DNA of 64,000 nt from Phoebastria nigripes (Eukaryota > Chordata > Aves > Procellariiformes > Diomedeidae): positions 416,071 to 480,070 of the forward strand of contig JAYKAV010002308.1 in the NCBI GenBank assembly GCA_035582835.1. Direction: 5' to 3'. Numbering within the stretch: the first letter of the stretch is position 1; each line of letters opens with the position of its first letter. The position numbers and the translations under genes are program-made. Positions 14,361-27,399 of the stretch are shown here, piece by piece. The notes under the pieces were generated by a model. The model saw only the letters and a list, made by a program, of their open reading frames with translations, searched no databases and had not been told where the DNA came from.

Positions 14361-15995
14361 CCTCTGCTGATCCAAAGTAAAGTGGTAACATAGACGCACC
14401 AAAAAGCAAAGCACAGTGTGCCTATGGTCCTGGTATCGTAATACGTAAGCGACCAGCGATGCTCACAGCCCCTTTGAGAAGCAGTGTCATCTCTGTATAC
14501 TACAAAAATAAAACAAGACAAAGATTGACCTTTTCTAGATCATCCAAGCAGCATGTGGAAGAACTTGAAACTGGAATGAGCTCTTGAAACACTGTTTCAC
14601 TTCTAAGCTCTAGAGCAATGCAAGTAAAATATTTAAAAATGTAAGGGATGCTCCTGAGCTGATAGTCAATTCATTTCCACATGCATTTTCTTCAGTAAAA
14701 GTAGCCCCATATACACAGTACAGAATATGCCTTATGGTGACTAAGCTACATGTTATTATTGGAACAAAGAGAAAAGAAAACAGCCACACACAGGTATTTT
14801 AAACATGCCACTGAATGTATTGCAAATTAATTTTTCCTTACACCATCATCTGTTCTGAATATTATGTATTATTGTAGCATGTGTGCTTTGTTGGTATTCA
14901 TGAATACTGCAGTATTTCAAACGCTTGTGGAGAAAAATCTGCCTTTACTTCACAATGTATTTTTGTATCACTGTCACTTATATTAATATGTAATATACTC
15001 CATATAATGTCTTGTAATTTGAAGTTTCCCAACTGTAGAAGCCTCACACTACTCCTCATAGGGACATTCTTGGAGAGTTTATCCTCTCTTAGTGCAGAAT
15101 TTCATTAAAGCACATACTTTGCAGCTCACTTGGTGCGGCAAGTTACAAAAACTGCCCCTCATGTAGCTCGGCTGTCCATAGGCTGGAAGTACTTTCTAGA
15201 ATTATCTGTAGCACCTAAAGGCAGCTTTCAGAAGGGACTGATGATTAGAGACATGAGGGGTTCTTCTCTGGAGTATACTGCTTTCTAGTTGCTCTTTGGC
15301 AGTGTGGGCTCTGTCAGGAAGATCTGTTTATTAACATGCTTGCTGAAAACAAGGAAACTCTGAGGTCTATCATCCCTGAGCCTCTCTTTATACCACAGAT
15401 GGTTTAATTTAGGGATTGCTATATTTTGAATTTACTGAAATAAAGTATTTTGAAAGAATTTAAAAGTCTGATTAGATGGAAGCGTTCTGTTTCCTTCTCA
15501 CAAACTCCCCTTTTATTGAATACCTGCAGAGTTATTCAATAGAATTATTAGATACCACAGTCACACTTCAATTTCACTTTCATTCTGTAAGTGTGCATCA
15601 GACAGATGGATGGTTTATATGACAGGTGAAAGTGGAGGTTTCCTTCAGGATAGTTTCTTTTCAAGGTTGTTTATTTGCAGAGTGCAGCCTCAGGATAGCA
15701 CTAATGCATTTGTTAGCAAGTGATTTGTGCCAGCCCCAATACAAATAAAACATTTGATTTGTGCATTCTATTGTAAACAAATGTGCACATGCTCTCTGTC
15801 TTCAGACATACCCTGTTTTATCAACGTGAAGGATCCTTATTTCTTTTATTACAGAGAGCTTCATGTTAATACTGTTTCTGATAAGTTTGGTAACATATTT
15901 GAGTGGGTTAAATTATGTTATTCCATGTGGTAATCAGTTTTGTTCAGTGTGTTTTGAATGTAGCTTGTTAACATTCATCAACCTTCAGGTTTGTG

Positions 15996-16021
<26 letters not shown>
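15996..16021. repeat. Poly-T run, 26 nt
   Basis: Uninterrupted T homopolymer, followed by AAAAACCC. No associated element recognised. Confidence 0.9.
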
Positions 16022-16026
<5 letters not shown>

Positions 16027-17814
16027 CCCAGAACTTAGATGTAAAATAAAATTATTATTTAATGTTACGATGCAGTATGTATACATGGTAAATTACACAT
16101 TATTTTCTTTATGAAACTAACAGAGAACCTACTAGATAGTCCCTGTATGATTGCTGTTTTGATATTTAGATCCAAGAGGTCAAATTGATAGAAGAATCAT
16201 TAAGGGAAAGACACTTAAAAATTAATCTGTAGGATTTCTCATTAGTGTGAGAGCATACTGTTTATTGCAATAATTACTGATGTAGTTAGATGCAGTGGAG
16301 AACAATGTCAAGTGAACTGAATATTATGAACAGTGTAAAGATATCCAGTCTTTCCTCATTACCTGTAATTTCAAACATACTTCCTGCTTCTTTCTTTGTC
16401 TAAAGAACCCTGCAAATAAGACTACTTAGTTTTCTGAAAATGAAAAATACTAAATATGAAATTATTTTAATACTAACAGCAATTTGGCATGTCTTCAAAA
16501 ATTATCAGAGAATTGTAACAGTGGTGGTTATAAGACTTGTCTGAGCTATAAAAAATTGCAATATTTAGAGACTTGAAATGTCTCACAAGTTACACCTCTG
16601 TCAACCTAAACAGAAAAAATATTGTATTACCTGGCATAATGCTGATATTTACTGTTGAGACTACATCTATATCTAGCAGAATTTGAAAAATGGTATATTC
16701 CATACTATGGGATTTTGTACTAGAAAGCAACTGTTTCTTTTGACATGCAAAAATATAGTTTGTTTTTTAATAACTGTATGCAGTTAGTTCTCATGCAGGT
16801 GTTAAAATCCATATAAATACCTTCATGCTCTAGTCAATGTTCATTCACAAGTGTATGATATGAAAAACAAAAATTGATGTAATTTGGCATTATTTATTAA
16901 AGTGTTATTCTTTTCTCAAAACAGATTTTAAAAATGTCATCAGGGAACTCTGAACCTCAATGACTTCTAAATTTACTGGTTCTGTTTACACATTATTTTT
17001 CCTTTAAAAATGTCTAATCAATAGGCCTCCAACTTCAACAGCAGTCTAAAAATGAAACTTTTCTTTTTTACTGTCATATTAATGCCTGTGACAAGGATTC
17101 TTCATCTGACACTCAACTATCTTCCTGATGATCAATGACTCAGTCTAAAGTCCAGGTAACTCTTGAGTTGCCTTCACTCTTCAGAACAAGCATGAGTAAA
17201 AATAGCAAAAATGTTGCTATAATTTCACCTTAGGGTACAATGAAGTTAGAGACAGACTTCTTATTGACTTCCTTGGGACCATGATTTTGTTTGCTTGGAC
17301 CAGCAGATTCAGAGTTCTGCTCTTGATCATGGTAGCTTTTAAATAAAAAATTTCAGAAAGCTTTTGTTAAATTAAGTAAGACAACGGAATATAATTTGGT
17401 GGTCCAGTGGAGCACCCAGGAATGAGGGATAACTCAATGGTTCTGGTATTGCCTTGGAGGCTTGGATGCAAGTGGTTTCTGTGCTGTAGGTTGCTAAAAG
17501 TGTTCTGTGCCTTAGTCTTTCATTGTCAAAACTGAGATAATATTTCTTTGCCTTATAGCTTTGATGGGGAGAGAAGTACAAACCAAGAGTGAGAGATGCT
17601 CAGGTGCTGTGTTGATGATGACTGCCTAGGTAAATGTAGAGGGATAAACACAGTCTCTTGTACAGGTGTGAACTTGCCTTGTCTGAGTTCAGAGTTGACT
17701 CTGGTTAGCACAGACTGAAACTGTGGTTAGCATAGCTCTGGGTTTGTGATAATAAGCCCTAGGGAGGGCACGCAGGGAGAAATTATCTTCGAGTAGACAG
17801 TTTAGGTATCTCTT

Positions 17815-17978
17815 GTAGAATCACAGACTCACTGAGATTGGAAGGGACATAGGGAGATTGTCTAGTCCAATCCTCTTACTCAGAACAGCGTTGACTAGAG
17901 CAGCTTGCTCTGAGCTGTGTCCAGCCAGGTTCTGAGTATCTCCAAGGATGGACACTCCACAGCCAGTCTGGGCAAACA
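17815..17978 (-). mobile_element. CR1 LINE 3' fragment (antisense to DPYD)
   Basis: The segment starts GTAGAATCACAGACTCACTG and continues through GGTTGG-like GATTGGAAGGGACAT, TCTAGTCCAATCCTC, GAGCAGCTTGCTC, CCAGCCAGGTTCTGA, ATCTCCAAGGATGGA and CTCCACAGCC to CTGGGCAAAC. This is the reverse complement of the avian CR1 3' region, whose own end carries ATTCTATG-type repeats. It is 5'-truncated, as most CR1 copies are, and carries no coding part. The number of mismatches suggests a moderately old copy. Confidence 0.88.
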
Positions 17979-19014
17979 GAAAATAGTAGATGTGTCAGCA
18001 TTGTGCTGAGCCTAGGTTTACTGGCAGAATAAGAAATGGGCAGAGCTAATTCCTCCACATGTGATTACGGGCACTGACCTAGCTATACTGCTTCCTGATC
18101 CAAAGTGAAGGGTTTTGACATTTTGCTTTCACCTTGTCCACATCCCCAAGGATGGCAGCTCTGAACAATGCTGGGGGTTGGGCAACACACTGAGAGTCAG
18201 GGCTCCTCAGGGCTGCTGAGGAGATGTCTTAAAGTGTAAGGCTCTTTGACTTGATTTAAGGAACTACGTTTCTGCATTCAAAACTGTAACTGACTTACCA
18301 TTTTCAGGATGAACTCGCTGGAGTCACAATGCAGACAAGTTTTATGTTAGCCAGAAGTCATGGTTTACAAAATAGTATTTTTGAAAATGGCTCATTGGTT
18401 CATGATGCTTAGTTCAGGTATCACTTAGTGCTTTTGTCTGTTGGTTAGTGAGGCAAAAGATGTATCACTCATTTTAAAGCTATGGTAATAAGGCCAGGTT
18501 CTGAGCCTACAAAAGAAATGCTGCTGGTCTCTATTAAAGGAGTAGTGATCTGTAACAGGACAGAAAAATTCAGACCAGCTGTGTTATAACAATATTGCAG
18601 AAATAAGTTTGTCAAGTAACTTGAAGATGTACCAATATGAAGATTTAGTACAATACAGTGTGCACTTTCATAAAACATAATGTAAAATTAAACATTTGCA
18701 TTTTGGAACAGGACTCAAATACCTGTTTTCTTTTAAAAGGGAAATGTGGAAATGTGCCATTTTTGAAAAATCTGCAAACTAATATTAGTATATTTACAGC
18801 AGAACTGTGAGTCTCTGAGCTGTAAATGACAGCCCCAGAATTAGCGTCCGTAGCATTCTGAAACACTTGGGCTCTTGGGATAGGTTTGGCTTGAGAAATT
18901 GGGCCTAGCAAGGTAAGTGTCTGTGTTTAGTTAATGCTCGCGACCGTTGGTTTTTCTTTTTCTCTCCCTTTTTCTTAATCCACATTTTTCCCCGCTTATC
19001 TCTTCCCCGCCCCG

Positions 19015-19030
19015 CCCCCCCCCCCCCCCC
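19015..19030. repeat. Poly-C run, 16 nt, in a pyrimidine-rich stretch
   Basis: Sixteen C follow a pyrimidine-rich stretch (about 18952-19014) of CT and CCCCGC motifs. The complementary G16 strand could form a G-quadruplex. Confidence 0.85.
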
Positions 19031-21750
19031 GGGATACAGTGTGTCAGTAATTTAATCTCTTATTTCTCCAAGAATAAGGTGGTAATGTCATACTTTATAT
19101 TCATGGTAAATTAATAAAATATTTAATAGATACTAGCATGAGCCATTATGAACTGACTATGTAGAAAGGTGGAATACTTGAGGGCATTTGTCACACATAA
19201 TTCATGGATGACGACTAAACTGATTTCAACTCTTTTGGTTGAGATGGTTTGCGTTCCATACCTTACGTTATGTATATTGTGAGAATATGGAAGATGCTGG
19301 AACTCGTGAATTTTTTGTCTTAATAGATAGAAAGGGAACATTAAATCACAGCATCTAAAAATAAGTCTGATTTGTTTGTTCTGTTGGAACATGAAAATTA
19401 TTTGAACTATTCATTATTATTTTTAATGTCTGTATTGCGAACTCTGGTAGTAATGAGATAGATGCATTAACAATAACCCTTATCCCTCCAAAAATGATGG
19501 TGCACCATTACTGTCGCTCTTGCAAAGCGGTACTGTGAACTATAGTTGAATGATTATTTGGCTGAATCTAAACCCAAAATATCATGTTTAAATTTTTCAA
19601 TGGAACCTGCCTCTATTTGAGATTTATCTCTACACAGTGACTTAGGCTTATACTATGGAAAAAGTGTGTGTTAGAGAAGGATTAGGACAGGTATAATGTT
19701 ACTGGTGTGGCAGTAATAGGATTCATCCAGTGAAGGAATGACTTCAGTTTAAAATATATGAATAGATAGTGCTATCAGGAGCTATTCAGAAAAAATAGCT
19801 TTATATTTTCATGCTAAGCAGAAAAATGCTGGTGATAGTATAGTACACTCACCAGGCTGATGTTGAGAAATATGTCAGAAGGTTGTGTAGAGCTATTTTC
19901 ACATTCAAAATAATCACCCTAGAATTTCATTTACCGTGTAACTTTTTTTTTATCTTCACAAAGGCAACAAACATGCAATGTAAAGTATAAATTTAATGCA
20001 TATTTTTAATTATGTGGTAGAAAATTACTAATTTGCACTAATGATAGGGAGACCCTTTTATGAATTACTGAATTGTGCAAATTAGCAAGTAAACAAACGC
20101 AATAAAAAAAAGAATAATGTATCACATAATGTACTTAATCTGTTTTGACATTTGTGGTTCAGCGTTAACTGTTTATGCTAGTACATCATCTTGCACCTCA
20201 CTAGTAAACATACTCAAGTATATTTTAGCAAAGATCATACTGTACTATCAGTAGAGCATTTTGCCAGAGCAGTGTCACTCCTTCGTCTTTGATGAAAAAT
20301 GGGAGGGTTATATTGCCTTATGTAATATATTGTGCATATTTCTATTGCTAGTATATCNTAGTATCCTGTAAATCCTGAGGCATGAAGCTGCTGGAAGTTA
20401 TCATATGTATTCATCAAACCCTAATGCTTCTGGGTTAGAAAAGAGCAACACTAAACTCACAGCATCTAAGCCTGGGATGCAGGAACAATTGGGAAGTTGC
20501 TAATGTGTACTGTGTGTGTTTTTGTGTAGAGAGAGGAGGTACTAATGGAGGGTGGAAGAGAAGAAGCGCTTCGTACTGATTCCTAGGCTTTCTGAAATGT
20601 CTCTGTGTGCCTCGTCTGAGGAATGCAGTATTTGGACCTTTGTGGAGTACTTTTTTTATATATCAATTTTAACATATTNCTGTAACTGTTTTCAAATAAC
20701 TGCGTAAAAAAGAATTGCCAAAAGGCAGACATCTGCTTATTTGCAGCAAGAGAAACTATTTACCAGAAGAGAATATTTAAATCCTTCCAGTAGGTTTTTG
20801 AAAATGCAATGCCTTTGGGAAATGGGAAAAGTATGCTTTTTCAGTTGCACTACACTTACAGTCCTGGGATTGCTATATTTGGTGTAGGTCTAACAATCTG
20901 AGCATATACAAAGAAGTACAATGCCATATATTCAAGAACAAGTGATCTATCAAACCATGGTGAATCAACAGATTAATGATGTTTTTATTCATCCTAAAAT
21001 TTCTCTAAGCTGCGTTTCTCTGAAAAAAACATTTCTTTTAATATTTTCCAGACAGCACTTAACTGCTGAGCCATCCCAGAAAATGTATTCATTCCTATGC
21101 CATTAGCTTCAGTATGGGAGGAAATGTGACAAATACTTTGTCTTTTATATAATCTTCTTAAAAGGATGTGAAAATTCTTCCTACTTAGGTTGTAAGGGTA
21201 AAACCTAAAATGCAAGATTTTTTGTGCCTTCCTTTTAGCAACAAATGTTTGTCCTATGTTTGCAAACACAGATGAACCGATTGTGGTCTAGTTGCCATCT
21301 AAGCCTTCTTGACATTAGCAGGCCAGTGCCTTTTCTATGTTTAGCTAGTAGATAGAGTTTTGTTTGCCAATATACATCCACCTAGAAGGCCATGCTCTAG
21401 CGTTTAGAAATCAAACACTTTCAAAAACATGTTCAGGTGGTTGTATTTGAAAATCCTTGTATATAATAGTCACATATTTTAGATCCTTTGGGTATGGTTA
21501 TTTTAACTAGAGTCCTTTTATTTACCCTAATTTTGGAGTGACTGATAAGGTGCTAAAAATAGGGATTTAATTTATAAGGAAAATGAATACTTGCATCACT
21601 CCTGTAATCCTAAATAACTTGAGAGATATATGAACTCTTAAATTCTTTAAAGTTTGCTTATCTCTGTGGGCAACCTCAACTACAGATAGATAAGCAGGCA
21701 TAAATTTGCCATTTTTAAAGGCCATTATTCAACAGACTAGGAGGAATTGC

Positions 21751-21815
21751 AAAGATAGTGTAAACCTGTTAGGTCATGTAGTCCAGCCTTCTGTCCATGT
21801 AACTTTACAGTAGTC
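21751..21815 (-). mobile_element. Probable old CR1 fragment
   Basis: AACCTGTTAGGTCATGTAGT followed by CCAGCCTTCTGTCCATG resembles the reverse complement of an older CR1 subfamily (typically CTGCTAGGTCATCTAGTCCA). It is short and diverged, so the call is tentative. Confidence 0.5.
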
Positions 21816-24800
21816 CTGGTTGGTGAGACTTTAAAGGTTGAACAGCTATCTTCTATCCCCAATTAAGTAGTATGCATGTAGGAGTTTTTCTACTCTGGAT
21901 AAATGAAACTGTGATAAGGCAGAAGTATGCAGTGCGGTGCTTCTGTAAACCAGCCTTGCCATCAAGAGGGTCAGGTTCTAAATTTATTTGGTGACCACTC
22001 AGATCGATAGAAAGTGAGCCTGCATATTACCACTACTGTCTCCTTAAGTTTTGGTTAAAAAAAAGAAAAAGAAAGCCTTTTGTATTTAAATTATGTATTG
22101 GTCTCAGGTAAATGTCAATAGTCTGGAGAGTGACTTTTGACTATGTCATTTATTTACATCATCATACTGTGAATGTTGTGAAATTCTTCAGTGAAGGTGA
22201 TTATAGCAAAATCTAGATATAGCACATACATACCAATCATTCAGTCTTAATGAGTTAGTGTATTTACTTCTAGTAAACAAATAAGACTGAATTTTCAACT
22301 ATCTACTATTGAAATGTTACTTATATCTTTAAACTCAGGATATTAAGAATGCAACATTGATTCTTAGTGTAATTTGTAGAGGGTTTCTCTTTGCTCTGTG
22401 CTGACCTCTGTAGTTTGCCTACATGATTTCTCTTATTGTGTCATAAAGCTCTTTTCATTTGCTGAGGGGATACTGGGTTTGAATCTTTACTTTTTGAATA
22501 CATTTAAGGTAGAAAAGCAAAGCCAAATAATTCCCTTAAACAGGAAAGCATACAGGAAAATGCCACCTTTTTTTAAGATGCTTATGTATTATAAACAGGG
22601 ATATGTTATTTTCCTATGGCTAAAAAATGTATAAATGATATGCAGTTTAGAAAATTAAAACCAAAATAGCAAGCATATTTCCTTTTTTCTGGGTCTTGAT
22701 GGCTGAGCATATTAACAAGTGACAGTGTTGCTTATTAAGGTGTCTTTAGACAAACCTCTTTATTTGCAAAAGAAGGTGGAAGACAGTCATTGTACACATG
22801 CAATTTCTAGAGAAAATACTAAATCTTAGAATTCTCTGCTGAATTCTTGCAGTTTCCACACCAGTAGATCCTCTCAGGGAAAAGACATGAGGAGTGGCAC
22901 ATGGTTCTCAAATATGTAGCTGCATCAATTTTAAGGTGAGGAAACGAGTGAGGACACTGGAGCTGTTCCTACTAGTCTGGGTGCTGGGAACTCGCTTCTG
23001 GAAGACTTGTATTAGGTTGGTTTAACAAATTGTTTAGGGGCTTTCATTATAAGCAAATGAACGGTCTAACTGAGTCCCACTGGGGACTACATATATTAAA
23101 ATAAAGCACAGTTAAGCAGTCTGATAATGAACTAGAGTGTTCACCATCTGGCAGGACTGAGCTTTACTAAGGATATTCTGGCTACAAGTTTTAAAATTCG
23201 GAAAAAGATCGTCGACTGGGGTCAATAACTGATCTTTTGCATGGGAAGAAGCATCTTTATCGGGTTGACAGTGGAAATGTGACTGACCTCTTAGTTTTCT
23301 CTGGAGTTCTAAACTGTAGTAGCAGCCAAAAATGTTATTTTTCTTCTACAAGTCTGAAAACAAGGGAAACTGAAACTTTTGAAACTTTTATTTTGAATAC
23401 AGAGTTCAGTGAGGTAATTTGTGCTTTTGTCTGCTTCCAGAGTATGCTCAATGTAGGGTCAAATGTTCAGGTGACACCAGCAGCAAAGCCTGCACAAACC
23501 TCCTTGGATTTTTACCCTCTTTCCTCCCTTCCCCCCCACCCCCCCCCACCCCTTGCTAATAGCATCGTGGATTTGGAAATGGTGGGAATGCATTGTATGC
23601 AGAGAGCAGTGAAGCCTGCCTTGCAAGTGGCTGGATTCTAGATCAACATCAGATCAGTTCTCTGGGCAAATGGCAGGATGATGGTAAAGAGAGAGCCAGA
23701 GAGTTCTTTGGAGCTCAGATCCTAAAAATAAGGGAAATGTTAGCTTATTCTGCTGTTACTGCCTTTCCCAAGACTACTTCTCCACGAAGGTTCTTTGTTT
23801 AAATCACTCTTGCGTTAATTGTGGTGGAATTGCTGGCATGCGTAAATTGCAAGACAGATGAGCATTAGCACTATTGGTCTGATCGTTAGAGTCTCTGTGG
23901 TGCTGTAGTGAGGAAATCAGTTTCTTCTGGGTTTGTAGTTTTAACTGAGAACATTTTCTTAAATTTTCAATTAATGCATTTTAGTTACATTATACTTTAT
24001 CACAGATTGTTTATATATGTTATTATTAAAGTATTAAATGTTTTCAGTACAAATAAATGGTAGATGTGTGCTCCTGTTGTTAACAATGTATTGTACAGAG
24101 TGCCATTTGTAACATGTGCATAGATGATGAAGGCATTTTGGGAGAAAAGATGTCTGTGGCTGAACTTGTAAAGTCTATTTTTCCTGAAGTGAACCCAAAG
24201 GAGTTTCATTGACATTAAGATAAACAGACAACAGGTGTTTCATATTTTGAAAAGGTGATTTACACAGGGTAAGAATCATGCCACATAACAATAATTTCTT
24301 CTCTCCTAAAAAGACTAGAAATAATCCTTGATATAAGTCAAAAAGTCTGTAACACTTCTGGGAGAATAGTCCAGGTGAAAGAAGATTATTGTGTACAGGG
24401 CAAGCTATAATAAAAACTGTCAGTTCTGTCAACCCTTCTGTCTAAGGTCTATAGAGGATTAAAAGGATATTGAACATCATGTAACAGCTGTCTCCTATGT
24501 GAAAGGGATCACTATTGTGGTGAACATAAATGTACCCGTTTAAAAAACTCCATAAGGCTAGGTGTGGCTGAGCCACAAGTGGTTGGTTTGACAGATAAAG
24601 TGCTGCTTTCAAGGACCTGAAAGAGCACAGTCCGAGTTCTAAATAGATAGTATCAAAGTTTTATCGATGAGTGTGTTTCTTGTGCGTCTTTTGCACTACT
24701 GGAATAATATGGGATACCATCAAGTTTGGCATAATAAGCAACAAACTATATTGTGTTCCTATGGTGTTGAGAAAAATATTAATTAATATGTAGTGTGAAA

Positions 24801-27376
24801 TGTATTCAGTGTTACCAGAGAAGTTGCAAATTGACTTTTAACTACTTTTTTTGGTAACTCTAAAAACTCTAAGGTTTAAATAATAATATGTTGTTGACAG
24901 TAATAAAAACTTTAACTGTACTTAGTTTTTCTGGGACAGTTTAATGAATTTTGAATGTTGATTAATACTTTTGAAAACACAGCAATTTCATAATGCTCAA
25001 TATGAAACAAGAAAATGGGAACAATGCTTAGAATGAATATTGCTGTAAATCTGTAATGTTTAAAATTTTTGTATTTGAAATAAAAAAAAAATAGTTCTTT
25101 CAGTTCTGAAGTGAATGGGAGGAAACAGTCTACCCAATATAACCTTTACTCAGAAGGTGCAGGTTGGTTTGTTGTTTTTTTTTATTTTTCTTTTTGTAAG
25201 AATGAAGTATGAAAAATGGATAGCTATCCAGGTTATTGAATGGATTTCCTATGTACAGGTAAAGGTGGCCCTCAGATTCTTTAGTACAGACTTTAATAGT
25301 TGCAGCACCTGCTTTTCCCTAAGCATTCATGTGTTTGGCCAGTGGTGTGGGTATAAAGATAAAGCTGAAAATTAAACTCAATATAAGTACTTTTTTCTTC
25401 TGAAAATGTAACCCGTACTTTTGTACATTGCTAAGTTCAACTTTATTTCCTCTTACATTAATTTTAAATAACTAAATTTGAAGACCCAGACTCCCAAGTA
25501 CCTTTTCTTTCATTGTACAAAGCAACAATCCTTAGGCCAGTTATGTATTAAGTCCTGCTGGAAGGAGTTTACAAAATCATTTTTCAGAGAGCAATGCTAA
25601 CTTCTTAGCCAAGCACTTGTTGGGAGCAATTAGGCCATGGAATAGGTATAAGATGTGAGGGCCAATTGCAGTACCTAAACTTAAATTTCAATTCTAATAC
25701 AATATTTCAAAATAGAAATTCAAGCACCACATTTGTTGACTTTTCAGTTTAAACACATCTGGTAACATTCCGTGTATTATATAACACTATGTAAACTCCA
25801 TAGTTTTGTGCAGAGCTCTTATAGGATTGTGTTAAACTTCTAAACCCTAGCTGGAAGTGTTTGCAACAAGCTAAGACAGCTGAGTCTTCCATAGAGGATT
25901 TTTTTTAAAAAAGGTTAGAAAGAGATATGCAAAAGTAAGAGACTTATTATTTTTTTAAAATCAAACCCAAATCCCAAGACCACCTGTCAGCTTTTAAAGC
26001 CAGTGGACAAATCAATGTATTGAATTTTTAAAGCTAATTGAAACTGATATCTAACTTGTCATTCATGGGAATTGCAAAAATGTAGCAATTTAAATACAAC
26101 CTTTTTGAAGAGGTGCAGTAATACTGCCCTAGTCTGGGACAGAATATCAATAAAGGGACCAACCAAAGTTCATTAGGGAGGTGCCACAATATAAAGGACA
26201 AGAAATAACTGAAAAGATGAGGGGAAGACCAGGAGTCTCCTGAGCNCATCAGGTACTGTTTCCCGTGATAGTTTTCTGTGACAGGCAGCACCCAAACTGG
26301 TAACTGCTGCTTGAGAATAACCTCGAATTTCTGTTGATGGAAAATAGGTTGATCTTGCTGGGACTCATGGCTGCTGTTTCTGTATTATCTAGAGCTAAAG
26401 TCTGACTTCCTCTCTGACTATGTTACCTGACGTAAACCTAGTGACACCAGTAGTGTCAAAAATGAGAATCGAAGCAGCATTTGATGTACCGTGGTCCTGG
26501 AGCAGAAAGAGATTATTATTATTTTTAATAGCCCCTTCCAAAACAGTATGCTGATCAACTGGAAAGAAACCTTTGTCACTTGGAAATGAATGCAAGAAAT
26601 GGAAAAGAATAACATTCAAATGAAGAATCAGAGGTTCATTTTGTGTCTTAAGTTATAGAGGCTGAGGTGGAATAATTGCTGCAGGTAAAAGTGTGTAGAT
26701 GGGTTTGACGTAAGAGAGCTGTGTGGTACATGAGCCTGCTCATACTTGTCAGGAACTGTATAGTTGACATATCCCATTGAAGATCTACCACTAAGGAGGA
26801 AGAACAAATAGGTTTTGACACTCACTGGACTTCATGCCTTTATACAATCTGAGAGCATTATATTCTTGCACCACGGCAACAATTTTTTGTGAGATATTAT
26901 CATAATAACTCTTTTTTTGAAGTCAAAGAACTCTGAATGTTGTAGAGCAATATATAACAAATGGATTATAAAAACGAAGCATAGATTTAAAGGTGCTGTA
27001 AATAAATTGCCCTAGTAAAACTCCAAAGAAGAGGTAGTCTGTGTGGGAGTGAAGGAGCTAGTGAAAGGTATTCCATAAAGATTCTAGTACTGGTGATGTT
27101 AAAATAAATATATTTTTAGTAATAATATTGAATTGTGTCCTGGTTTTGGCTGGGATAGAGTTAATTTTCTTCCTAGTAGCTGGTATAGTGCTGTGTTTTG
27201 GATTTAGTATGAGAATAATGTTGATAACACACTGATGTTTTAGTTGTTGCTAAATAGTGTTTACACTGGTCAAGGACTTTTCAGCTTCCCATGCTCTGCC
27301 AGGTGCACAAGAAGCTGGGAGGGAGCATAGCCAGGACAGCTGACCCCAACTGACCAAAGGGATATTCCATACCATA

Positions 27377-27384
27377 TGACGTCA
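27377..27384. promoter_or_regulatory. Perfect CRE palindrome TGACGTCA in the LTR
   Basis: TGACGTCA is the full consensus site for CREB/ATF-family factors. It sits nine bases upstream of the LTR's TATA box, the usual arrangement for a core promoter. The CpG in it has survived methylation-driven decay, which suggests a fairly young copy or some constraint. Whether it is active here is unknown. Confidence 0.6.
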
Positions 27385-27392
27385 TGCTCAGC

Positions 27393-27399
27393 ATATAAA
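27393..27399 (+). promoter_or_regulatory. TATA box of the LTR promoter
   Basis: ATATAAAG follows GC-containing U3 sequence and is about 258 bases into the LTR, as expected for the U3/R boundary. Transcription would start roughly 25-30 bases downstream, on the + strand. Confidence 0.6.

Noticed and set aside
13959..14414. 151-codon antisense frame
   Set aside because: It follows from local GC content; overlapping frames are open on the other strand and no domain, splice support or family match is visible.
23521..23552. C-rich run with (CCCCCCA)-like units
   Set aside because: Simple low-complexity sequence with only two or three units; not a meaningful tandem array.
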